Origin: Halichoerus grypus
Lineage: Eukaryota > Chordata > Mammalia > Carnivora > Phocidae
Reading direction: 5' to 3'
NCBI RefSeq assembly: GCF_964656455.1
Contig: NC_135712.1
Coordinates: 72,235,239 to 72,299,238, forward strand
Length of the DNA stretch: 64,000 nucleotides
The position numbers and the translations under genes were made by a program. Each line of letters opens with the position of its first letter. The first letter of the stretch is position 1. Below the pieces are notes generated by a model that saw nothing but the letters and a program-made list of their open reading frames with translations, made no database searches and had not been told where the DNA came from. Below, piece by piece: positions 10,561 to 22,500 of this stretch.

Positions 10561-13500
10561 CACACCCCCGCCGCCAACTCCCTCCTGGAAACCTGGGAGG
10601 AAGGGGGCAGAGAGGGAGGAGGCAGGAGGCAGCTCAGCTCCGCGATCGAAAGGAGCCTTCGGCTGCGGACTGAAGTCGGGACTTCTTTCCGGATTCCGCG
10701 CACGGGAGGCTGGCTGGGGGCCAGCAGGAGGAGGCCGGGTGGTGCAGTGCGTGGGGCCGGGGACGGCAGCCGCCAGTCCTGCCTGGGTTCTATTGTCAGC
10801 CCTTCCCCGCCGACTGGCGGTGTGAGCTGGGCAAGCTTAAAACCTCTGAGCCTCATTTTCCTCACCTAGATGGGGATGGTAACTCATGGGTCGGATGGCA
10901 GGATTAACTGAGTTAGTCCCTGTAAAGCTCTTAGTGTGTGCTCATTAAACATCCTTATTATTGTTCCCGCGCCACCACCAACATCTGGCAGAGGGCAAGG
11001 ACCTAGGACAAGGCTCTCGGGGTTTCTGGCCTCCCTTTACCCAAGGCCCTCTGATCAGCCATGGGGACTGGCGATGATCCGACTCTGGCCACAGTGGTCA
11101 CCGTCACTTGGGTCCTAAGCTGGCTGAAGCCTGGTTAAAGACGGCCTCCAGGTCTTCGGCCACCCTGTCCCAAGCTGGTGCAACGCAAGTATTCCCCGGC
11201 AGAGGAGAAAGGACCAGCAACCCGGGGGGGGCTGGCACCGGCTCATCGTAGGCACCCCGTGGACATTGCACTCCCTCGTGTGATATCGCTGCAGAGATTT
11301 GGCAGCCCCCGTACTCAGTCACTGGAATGCAAATAAAAAGACCCTTAGAACATTTACTGTGGGCCCAGTGTTATATTTATTAACTCATTTCATCCCTGCC
11401 ACAGCCCCATGAGGGAGGGACTGTTACTACTCCCATGTACTAATGAGGAAGCTGGAGGTTCTGACAGGTTAACTAACTTGCCTGAGTGAATGGAAAGACC
11501 TGAACCCCCAGACCCTTATAGAAAGGGGCAGACTTGTGAGGATTAAACTGTCCAGCGGACACTAAGGAGGCACTCTACGTGCATTATTAGGCATTTCCTG
11601 ACCTGGAAACTCGAGTTGGGAGAGGTTAGGTAAGTCCCCCGAGAATGCCCAGCTGGTCAGTCCGAGGGCAGAGGCTCTGCTTTTTCAGCCCACCTCAGGT
11701 CTGCACACCCATTGTTTTCAGGACATTGCCCTCCTTGAGCCCCTCCCCACCTTGTCTTCAGGGAATGTATGTCCTCTAAGCTGTGTGTGGCCTGGGGTAG
11801 GGTCAGCCCAGGATCCCCCTCCCCTGAGGGCTGGGGAGCAAAGCCTCCACATGCAAAGCCAGAGGGTCTGCCATGAACTCACCGAGTCACCATAGGCCTC
11901 ACTTTTCTCGGCTCTCCAATGTGAAGGTTGAAATCAACTATTTCTAATCTGAGCCCAGAGAGTCTCTAGAGTCTTCGCTCTTAGGCTTTGAATTGGTGTC
12001 AGGAGCCCAGGGCCCAAATGAAAGGTTTCCGTTCTCACTGTGAGCTTGGGGCTTCGTCTGGCAGATCAGGAAATGTGGGAACCCAGCAGCCTTCCCTCCT
12101 CCTCCATTGTGCCCCAGGGCGGGCCCTCAGAACCAGCCAAACAGTCCTAACGACGACGTGGAGTGAGTACCACCTTGTGGTTGAAGAAAATGAAACAAGA
12201 GCTGCAATGGTGCCTCAGTTTCTCCATAAAATGTAGCACGGAAACATCTAGAACAAAGTGTTTCTAAGAGATCTCTGAGCGCTTCCAGGCTGTTGTGCCT
12301 TTCTGTGCTTGTTCCAGGGGAGTGGGGCAGGGCAGGAAAAGGGGAATGAGGGAGGGAAGTCAGGCCCCTCCCTAGGGGCCTGTAGGGAGAGGTCAGCCCA
12401 AAGTGCCATGGCATCTTTGAGAAGTCTTGCTCGCTGTGTGTGTGTAAAGAACATGCTTAATCTGGGCAAGGGCTGGTAGAAGCCAGGCCACCCCCCTGCA
12501 CGTACGGCTTTGAAGGATTTCACGTGAATTTGAAAGAATCAAGTTGCCTTTTTCATTTAGGCAATTATTTTTATAACCCGCACGTTTCCTTTCAATAATC
12601 AAACCTGACAGCTAGTTTGCCAGCACTGAGTAGTAGGTCATGAACTTGAGTTGGCCTGATTTGTGGGAGGAAAGAAATTCCTCTTCATTAGAGAGGCAGG
12701 TCTGGCTCGTGCCGTGGGCTCGTGCTGCGGTCTTTGATCCTTGATTTTCCTATCTGTAAACCAAGTTCAAAAATACCCGCCGAATCCCTGGGGGGAGAGA
12801 GTGCTTCACAGGGACACAAAGTCACAATTGCCCTTTTCAGACACCTGCTCTGGGAACCCCCTCATGGCTCTGGTGTTCTGTCCATACCCACCAACCCCCC
12901 CCCGTCTGTCACCACAGGCTTCTCTATCTGAGATGTGCAAAGAGATCCGGACGGGACCAGTCAGTGCTGTGTGCGGCGTGCTGCCTCCTGACCAGCCTCT
13001 GTGACACCATCGGGGCCATTCTGGCCAGACAGCTCACCATCCAGGTGCGTCGGGCCCACAGGTGACAGTGGCCTCTGTCTGGTTCCATCACCGTCAAGGT
13101 GCGGTTTCGCCTCATGCCTGTGCCCTTGTTGGTGTTTCTGCCCCCATCCGGTGCTCCTGCCCTGAGAGCCACATGGCTCACTTCGGGGCTTTGCTCAAAG
13201 GTCAGCTTCTCGGTGAGGCCTCCCCTGAGCACTCACGTGCAGCCGTGCCCTACCTCTACCGCAGGGGCTCCAGACCCCTTCACCCTGCTCTGTTTTTTCC
13301 CATAGCTGACGCCCCTGATACACCGTCTGTTTTCCTTACTTATGCTTCTTGCTTCTGGTCTGTTAACCCCTACTAGAGGCTCAGCTCCCCAGGGGCAAGA
13401 CTTTGTATTCACTACCTTATCCCCATGACTTCAAACAGCAGCTGGGACAGAGTAGATGCTCAATAAATAGTGATGGTTGTGGTGATTGTTTTTAGAGCCT

Positions 13501-16500
13501 TGTTTTTATTGTTTTAGAAGCAGTGGGGAGTCTGCTTCTCCCTCTGCCCCTCCCCCCAACTCATGTGCACCCTCTCTCTCTCAAATAAATAAATAAAATA
13601 TTATTTTAAAAATAAATAAATAAATACTTCACTATGTACTTGGCACTGAGGGCTTGTCTCATATGAATTCATTTAATACTCAAATTATCTTATGACCTAG
13701 GCTCTCTCTTTATCCCTGTTTTACACACGTGGACACTCGGGCTTAGAGGTTGAATAACTTTTTTTTTTTTTTAAAGATTTCATTTATTTATTTATTTGAC
13801 AGAGAGAGAGAGAGAGCACAAGCAGGGGGAGCGTCAGGCAGAGGGAGAGGGAGAATAGACTCCCTGTTGAGCAGGGAGCCCAATGTGGGGCTCGATCCCA
13901 GGACCCTGGGATCATGACCTGAGCCAAAGGCAGATGCTTTTTTTTTTTTTAAATATTTTATTTATTTATTTGACAGAGAGAGAGACAGCAAGAGGGAACA
14001 CAAGCAGGGGGAGTGGGAGAGGGAGAAGCAGGCTTCCCGCTGAGCAGAGAGCCCGATGTGGGGCTCGATCCCAGGACTCTGGGATCATGACCTGAGCCGA
14101 AGGCAGACGCTTAACGACTGAGCCACCCAGGCGCCCCCGAAGGCAGATGCTTAACCGACTGAGCCACTGAGGCGCCCGAGGTTGAATAACTTTTATAAGG
14201 TCCAGTAAGCAGCAGTGCCAGGAATCAAACTGCTTTTTTTTTTTTTTTTAATTTTATTTATTTTGAGAGAGAACATGCTCATGAGCTGGCGGGGAGGGGG
14301 ATTGGAGGGGGGGCATGTGGGCAGGGCAAAGGGAGAGAAAGAGGGAAAGAATCCCAAGCAGACTCCACGCTGAGCATGGAGCCCCACTCGGGACTCGATC
14401 TCATGACCCTGAGGTCAGGACCTGAGCCGAAATCAAGAGTCGGACCCTTAACTAACTGAGCCACCCAGGCGCCCCTCCAGAGACTGCTGTTGACCAGTGA
14501 CTCGCCTGGTATAGTAGCTGGTGCTCTGGTAGGTAGGAGCCTCGTCCGTTCCTCCAGGTGCTGGTCTGAGCACTTTCCATGTATTGGTTCATGCAATCTG
14601 CTTAGCGGAGGGAGGCGCTGTTACTATCCCTGTTCTGCAGGGGAGGAAAGTGAGGCCCAGAAAAGGTCAGTGGTTGGGCCAAAGTCACACAGAAGAGGCT
14701 GGCCGTGCACTGGGAAGAGTGCGGAGTGAGAAGTGGAGGGCTGGTTCTGCTGGTGGGCCTCTGCCTAAGGGATCGGTCAGTCACGCGCCCCACCTCCTCG
14801 TCAGTCAAACGGAGTTGATAACCAGCCTTTCCTGGGGCCAGTAGGCGGCTTTGCCGGGAGCACCACGTCAGTGGGAGAGGAGACCCAGGATGAGAGGTGC
14901 TGTGGTCACTGGAGAACGCTCGAACACCAAGACTCTCTCTCCTTTGCTCCCAGGTATTCACGGGTGCCTACCTAGCAGCTGTTGACTTGGTGAACTTTGT
15001 CTTCATCCTCTTCCCCATCTGTGGCTGCAGACTGAAGTCTCACGTGGGTGAGTGTGTGGCCTTCTGTTCCTGTGTGCGTTCACCCACTCTTTCATCAGCG
15101 TGCTCAGTGCCTGCTCCTTGTCGCGCCTGAGCCGGGCCCCTGCCGGGTGCAGACAAAGGAATTGGCTCCCTGACCCCAGCCAGGGAAGAGAGGCAGGGCC
15201 CTAAAGAGTCATCGGTTCTGCTAGTGAAGCGGTGCACGCACACCATGCGCAACCAGAGGGAAGGATGTGACCGTGGAATGGGGACCGCAGGGAAGGGTAC
15301 TCCAGGTGAAAAGAACAGTGTGAGCAAAGGCCAGGAGGTGGGGTAGTACAGGCTGTGGGAAGGAACAGTGATATCTCGGTGTGCGAGTCCAGGATGGCCA
15401 AACAAAGCCCCGTAACTTCCGGAAATGGATGCCAGAAGTGGGCGTGGGCCACCTCGGGCAGAGAGTCCCTGAGCTGGGATGGGTCACCCTGACTCTGTGG
15501 GACCGGGCCTTCCTGAGAAGGGTCAGCAGTGTGCCCAGACCCTTGTCCAGAAAGGAAGTGCTTGCACCGGTGGGGTAAGGTAAGATGCCCCCAGCTGCTC
15601 AGCACTGCCCAGAGGAGCCATGTTCTTACTAGAATTTTCAGAGGATTATCTGTCTTATATTTCAAGGAGACTTCCAAGACCGTGCTCCTTTTTGCTCACA
15701 GTTTCGGGCCCCAGCACAAACACATTGATGCATTCCCCACGGTCGCGCCGGCTCTGCTCTGCCAGGCTCTGCGGAGCTTACGGAAGCTGCCGGGCCGTGG
15801 GGCCTGCCCTCGGGGGGCTCCGCTCTCGCAGAGGCCACTCTGTGCGCAGATACATGTGAAGCACGAAACGCTATCGGAGGGCGGAGGAAGGAGAAGAGCG
15901 CCAGTCGTGAGGGGGGATGGGATGGGGTGGTGGGGAGGAAGGACTTCTCCAAAGACGAGGCACAGCCACGGGGCCTTGAGGGGTGGGGAGGATGTGGCCT
16001 GTAGAACAACTTGGGAACTGGTTCTGGCATCAGGGCTGGCTTGACAGCTGGTTATCACAGGCCGCGGTCCGTCGAGTTCTAGATCCCAGAAGCCTGTGGC
16101 ATTGTGGTGTTTGTTGCAGGTCGGGGCTCCCGGGAGAGGAAGAGGGGGCGGCGGCTCAGGGCCAGCGTATTTGCTCTGGCCCTGCCGCTGAGCCTGGGGC
16201 CAGGCTGGGCGCTCTGGGCCACCGTCCCAAAGGCTTCGGGCCCCGTCCGAGGGCCCCAGCGGAGGCTGCTGGAAAGCCTGCTGCAGGTGAGGCTGAGCCC
16301 AGGAGGACGTGGGGCTGTGCGTGTCCCTTCCCTCCTCACGGTCCCAGCAAATGCCCTGGGTAGGGGATAGGGTTCGGGCTTGCCGTGGTTGGGAGGAAAC
16401 TACTAAAATTGGGAAAGGATGGGTCTGGGATGCCTGGGCTCTCTCCTCAGGGCCCTGAGCGTGTCACCTACTCCTGCAGGACAATACTGAGATCCTCGGC

Positions 16501-19500
16501 TACCTGCTGGGTGGCATCGCCGCCTTTGGCTCCTGGGCTTCCCGGATCCCCCCGCTCTCCAGAATCGTGAGGCTGGGTCGGGGCTGGGACTGTGGGTCAC
16601 CATGGCAGGTCTTAGGGCAGCCGGGAGCATCTTCCAAGCTCCAGGTCCTGGGGCGGAGGGTTGTGTCACACGTGGATCACGTTTGTGTGTGTGTGTGTGT
16701 GTGCGCGCGCGCGCGTGCACGTGCAGGGGCTGGGCAGCCAACCCACGGGAGCTCAGGGGGCCTACTGGAGCCTTTCCCGGGACAGCCCATTGTGTTCTCT
16801 CCATAGCAAAGAAAAGCAGGCTCTCAGGAAAAAGGCCCTGGGGTTCAGTAAACGAACATCCCACTAGGAAGTGAGACAGTTTCGGAGGAGAGCATCACGA
16901 GGCTGCTGGGCTTCTGTGTATTCGGGAGCACCTCCCCACAAAAACTTCCCTGGCATCCAGGCTGAGGGAAGCCCTGTGTTGGCCGGTTCCGGAGGGGACG
17001 CAGCCGTGACTTGAGATGCTGTGCTTGCCCTTGGGAAACTCACAGTCTCCTGGAAAGACACGGAAATGCAAAGCAGGATATTTTAATGCTCTGAGAAGGA
17101 TAGAATCAGATGTTTGAGGTGTCGGAGGAGGGAGAAGAGGGTTCTAAGCTATTCAAATGAGTGAGGGTGAAATCATCACACCGCCAGGCGGGGGGAGGCC
17201 ACTCAGCTTGGCTCCGAAGGGATGGTGGGCCTGGAGGAGGCAGAGGTGAGGGGAAGCGGGGAGCCCCCAGGAAAAGCCACCGAGGCCGGAGAGCCGCTGT
17301 GGAAGAGCAGGATATCGTGGGTGTGCAAACCCGCTCTGCTGTGCCTGGCGGGCCTCGCTGGCAGGAATAACGGCCAGGCCTAACACCGGAAACGTGACGG
17401 GCTCCTCGCTGGGGCTAAAAAAAACATCACTTGCCCCAGAGCATCATTTCATAGCAGTTCCAGGAGAACAGATTCAGGGACGGCAGCTGCTTCGTTGGTC
17501 ATTTGTGGGAAGTGGAAGCCTGTGCCATGCTGGCCGGGAACCCCCCGGGGCATGCCGCCCCCAGACCGAGGGAGGGGAGCGAGGGGAGCGTGGGGAGCCC
17601 CTGGGACGTGGGGCTCGAAGACCGTCAGAGGGACTGGTGCAGTGCCTGGCTGTATTAGTTCCCTGGGGCTGCCGTAAGAAAGATTCACAAACTTGGGACA
17701 ACAGAAATGGGTTGTCTCAAAGTACTAGAGGCCAGCAGACCAGTACCAAGGTGTCAGCCGGGCCATGCTCCCCCTGAAGGCGCTAGGGAAGGAGCTCTTT
17801 CAGGCCTCTTTCCAAGTTCCTGGAAGTCCCTTGGCCGATGGCTCTGTAACTCCAGGGTTCACACGGCGTTCTTTCTCCCTGTGTGTGTCCTCATGCGGCC
17901 TTCCTTCTGTACGTGTCCAGGCCTAACTTTCCCTTTTATAAAGACACGGTCATATTGGGTGAGGGTCCACCCTAATGACCTCATCTTAACGAGGTCATTT
18001 ACAAGGACCCTGTTTCCAGAGAAGGCCGCATTCACAGGCTCTGGAGGCTGGGACTTCAGCATCTTTTGTGAGAGGGGAAAACAAGTCAGCCCCTAACGCC
18101 ACGCACCTAACATAGCCCCACGACTGTGTCCTTCCTTCCGCTTCGTTTTATTCACAGCGTTTGTCACAGCCTGAAACTAGCTCCTTCAGTTATTGACCAC
18201 GTTGTTGGTCCCCAGTAGAACGTGAGTGCCCTGAGGGCAGTGGTCTCGTCTGTTCTGTTCCCCTCTGTATTGCAGGTGCTTGGAGCCTGCCCGTGGTAGG
18301 TGCCAGCAGACACTTTTTAAAGACTTAATCTGGTCTGGGACAAAGGAAGCTCATGGATGCAGGAATTAGGAGGGCTTTCTCGGGGCAGAAAGAGCAGCCC
18401 TGTTCTCTGTGGTCTAGGGGAAGAGAACCGAAACCAAGACTAGAAAGAGGTTATGGGGGGCGGGGGGCACATCCCATTTATAGGTTAGATGTTTTGCATA
18501 GTTTCTGGAATGTTGAAAGCGATCAGTATTGTTATTCCTGTCTTAGGAGGTAGTGGGCTCCCCATCGCTAAAGGCATTCAAGCCTGATGGCCCCTTGGCA
18601 GGCAGATAGAGTTAGATCATGTTAGGGATTAGATTGGGCAATCTCTGAGGTGCTGTCTCTGGTCCCACGAAGAAGAGCCCAGAGCTAGGATCCCCTTACT
18701 AGGGAGAAACTCAGCAGGGTTTGGGGTGTTCTGGGAAGCCTAGCCAGCACGGCTGTGAAGCCTAGATACCCCCCCAGAAGCTACTTCTAATTTACCCCTG
18801 GTGGGGGCGCTGAGGAGCAGAATGGTTGGGTGGCTTTGGTGGAAGAAGTCCCCGTTCTTCCAGGAGGGACGCGCCCGCTGACCAGGATGGCCTACGCTGG
18901 CAGCACTGGGATGGAGTGCTGTTGCAGAAGCTGAGGCACGGCTTGCTTCCAGCCCCCAGCGCAGATTTGCCAGGCAGCCTCCTGGCTGAACATCCCCCCC
19001 CCGGGTTCTGTGTGACCAGCCAGACGAAGCCCGCATGTGCTGGACCTGCCTTATCTCGAGTCACTGAGCCAACCCCAGCCTATAGCAGTTGCTCAGCACC
19101 TACGGTGTGTCCAGTGTGCAGGCAAATAGAGCCCCATAGGCCCTAGTACTGACCCCGAAGGGAGATTGAGTTTTAAAGTCAGTGCGCACCGGGAATGGGT
19201 TGGCACGTGAGTGACAGCACAGAGCTCACCCAGGTTGAGCTGATCCAGAGCAGCTGCAGGTGCAAATTCAAGAGGCAGAAGGCAGGTCCCAGCCCTGGCC
19301 CTGCAAGTCACCTCCCCTCTCGGGCCATCGGTGTCCACAGTAGATAGGGGTGGGCAGGCTGGGGGATCCCCGAGGATTTCCCATCACCGCAGTGCTGGCT
19401 GGGACAGAGCTGCTTCCTGGGCTGAGTCAGGTGCGGCCGGCAGGTCAGGGACCACTCTCCCCAGCCCGGGTGCTGGGTGTCTTTATGAACCATTCTTCAG

Positions 19501-22500
19501 GGCATGGCCAAGAACAAAACAGGGAGCCCCGGGAACAAAACTTGAAGAAATGCAGAGGGAAACAAAACACTCCCAAGGACTCTTTTTGAGAGTTAAAATA
19601 AAAATGGGGAAAATCAACCAAACCTTGCTTTTTCCTCTGAATTTTTTTCATTCTCTAGCCAAGGCCTGTATATCTCTAAATATAATTATTTAATAAGTAA
19701 AATGAATTACATATAATTTATATTTATATAAATTTAAATATGCCGTGTGATTATATATAATTGAAAATATATAGTATTTGTGTATATACACATAAATGTA
19801 TACATAAAGTGACATCACACCTGTAAAGGGTACTTAACATATAAATATTGAAAGTGGGTTTTTTGGCTTTTGTTTGGTTTTCGTTTTGGTTTTTTTAACC
19901 AGTATTGTCATTATTCATTCTCCAAAAATATCCCCTGGCTTCAAAACTTCCAGAATGTTATCTCTAATGTTCTTGACCTTTCCCGGCTGGCCAGATTCAG
20001 CATTGGTGGTCCCAGGAAGAGAAGTCAGTCCTTGGCTGTTCATAATTTGTCCTAATTCCCTCCCGTTCTCCCAGCTGACATTCATGAGCCCCTACCCAGG
20101 GCGCGGTGTCAGGGATGCTGAGATGGGGAGGACGCTCTCAGGAGCACTCTGTCTGCTGGGATGTGTCATGTGTCATGGGGCCTGGAAGTGGGAGTGACTC
20201 GCCCCTGTTTGGGTGGAGATGGTATGGGAGGTTTCTCAGAGCTGAGTTTAAGCCAGGTTCTGAGGCATGAATAGGCAAAAGAAGCAGTTTAAGCAAAAGC
20301 CGAAGCAGCACCTTTGGGGACTGGCCATGGGCAAAGAGAGGGCTTGCCCTGCAGCCTGCATGCCACCAAGAGCCTAGGTCTTAGAATCCAGCTCTGATGG
20401 GGCGCCTGGGTGGCTCAGTTGGTTAAGCGACTGCCTTCGGCTCAGGTCATGATCCTGGAGTCCCGGGATCGAGTCCCGCATCGGGCTCCCTGCTCTGCAG
20501 GGAGCCTGCTTCTCCCTCTGACCCTCCCTCCTCTCATGTGCTCTCTCTCTCAAATAAATAAATAAAATCTTTAAAAAAAAAAAAAAAAAAAAGAATCCAG
20601 CTCTGAGGAAGCTGGGGGAGGGCAGTGCTCCTCCCTGCCCAGCTCCCTCCTCTCTCTCTGTCCAGTGCCAGGGTAAGGTGTTTTCTTCCATCCACCTGTG
20701 GACCCGGCTCCTGTCGGCTCTGGCTGGCCTCCTCTATGCCTCGGCCATTGTGGCCCATGACCGGCGGCCTGAGTACCTGCTTCGGGCCACGCCCTGGTTC
20801 CTGACCTCCCTGGGCCGAGCTGCACTGGACCTCTCTGTATCCACCTGGGGCCTAGGGGGCTTGACTGCTTGTGTCTCATGTCCTCCCTGCCCCTGTGGTG
20901 CCCTCCCTCCCTCTTGCTAGATGGAGCTCTCTCCCAGGGGCCAGGGCCAAGGTTTGAGGCCTGGGGCCGACAGATGCAATTGCAGTTATTTGCAATTTTG
21001 TATTTTGTTTCCTTTATGTACATATAAAAGAAAGAATGATCTCTTGGCTGGACCTCTGTGGAGCAGCAGGGGGCAGTGTGCAGGTTCCTGGCCCTGGGAG
21101 CAGGAGACCCGGGCACCAGTCTCACTGCTGCTTCTCCCCTGGGCCGGCCCCCACCCTCCCGGGAACCTGTTCCCCTCATCTTTGCCCTGTCTTTCTCACA
21201 AGGCTAGGAACGGGCTTTGCAAGCCGACCTGCCATGCAGGGCTAAGCATCCCCGTTCTCCTGTCTTTGGCACTGGAGCCTGGGCTGGAGACACAGATAAA
21301 AGCTGACAAGGGCTGCCCTTTGTCAGTGACTCCTGATCACCTTTCTGGTTCCCCAGTGGGTGTTGCCTGATGCGCGGACACCCCAGTGACCTTGACATGA
21401 GAGCCTCAAGGGCAAGCTAAGCTCAGACAGTGGGTAATTTGTGTATGAAAAACCTGTGGATTTATCAAAAATAGTTTAGAAATAGTTAAAAACGGTGGTT
21501 TTTCTCATTAGCTGCCATATTAAGTTACCAGAAGTTGGTGGCTTGAGACAAAAGAAATGTATTCTCACAGTTCCATGGGCTACAAGTCCAAAGTCCACGC
21601 AGGACCACACTCTCCTGGAGGCTCTGGGGGAGAACCCTCCCTTGTCTCTTCCAGCTTCTGATGGCCCCTTGTGCTCCTTGGCTCTGGTAGCGTAATTTTA
21701 TCTCCTGCCTGAGTCTTCACAAAACCTCTTCCCTTCGTGTATCTCTGCCTGTCCTCTGCTCTTATAAGGACTCCAGTCATGGGATTAAGGGTCCATCCTA
21801 ATCCACATGACCTCATCTTAACTATATCAGCACAGACCCTTTAAAGAAAAAAAAAGATTTTATTTTTAAGTCATCTCTACACCCAACGTGGGGCTTGAAC
21901 TCACACTTGATCTTAGCCAAAAGGCCGAGAAGCAATGGGGCTTGAACTCACAATCCCCAGATCAAGAGTTGTTTGCTCCACCGACTGAGCCAGCCAGGGG
22001 CTCCAAGACCCTATTTTTAAATAAAGTCACTTTCTGAGCTTCCAGATAGATATGAATTTGGGTGGGGGTGGAGGGGCACTATTCAACCCACTCTGTGTAC
22101 TGTCCCTGTAAGCCAAGCGCTTCAAGGAAGATGTTTTTCAAAATGCTTTTGTTTAACAAGTATTTACTAAGTATTTACTAAATTCTTAGAGGCAGGGTCT
22201 TGCTGGCTGCTGGGCCCTTGTGGGGGAAATGTCAGACCCAGTTCCGTTCTTAAATGAACATGTCTGTTCTGGGGCCAACCCAGGCAGGATCATCCCCGGG
22301 AGGGAGAGAGCCCAGTCAGGGGGGCCCTCGGGGTGTAGAGGTGAAGGTAGCCGTGGGTGGCCGAAATGCTCTGCTTCCTTGGACCTTAACTCTCCCTCTC
22401 AGATCATATTCCTCTCCTGGGTGATGAAGAGCAAGATGAGACGGGCCTTGGGATTTGCCCCTGAAGCCGGAGAGAGCCCTGACACCCAAGCCCTCTTGAC

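Larger units (their letters stand above)
10474..12917 (+). other. TMEM44: TMEM44 intron 1
   Basis: A GT-AG intron of 2,444 bases. It holds MIR remnants near 10800-10960 and 11345-11530 and otherwise unassigned sequence. No extra exon is supported. Confidence 0.85.
16567..20665 (+). other. TMEM44: TMEM44 intron 5
   Basis: A GT-AG intron of 4,099 bases. It holds a TG/CG dinucleotide tract, an MLT1 LTR, an L2 end, an AT-rich stretch (19675-19850) and a young SINE close to exon 6. 18320-19670 is otherwise unassigned. Confidence 0.85.
21505..22095 (-). mobile_element. MLT1/MST-type LTR, reverse, split by a SINE
   Basis: It has 'ttctcacagttccatgggct', 'cctaatccacatgacctcat' and 'aagtcactttctgagcttcc' in the order of a reversed MaLR LTR. 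The SINE breaks it at about 21848-22003. Confidence 0.75.
20837..22402 (+). other. TMEM44: TMEM44 intron 6
   Basis: A GT-AG intron of 1,566 bases. The exon 6 frame stays open for 27 codons. It contains a reversed MLT1 LTR with a SINE inside it, and a U2 snRNA fragment inside the SINE. Confidence 0.85.
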
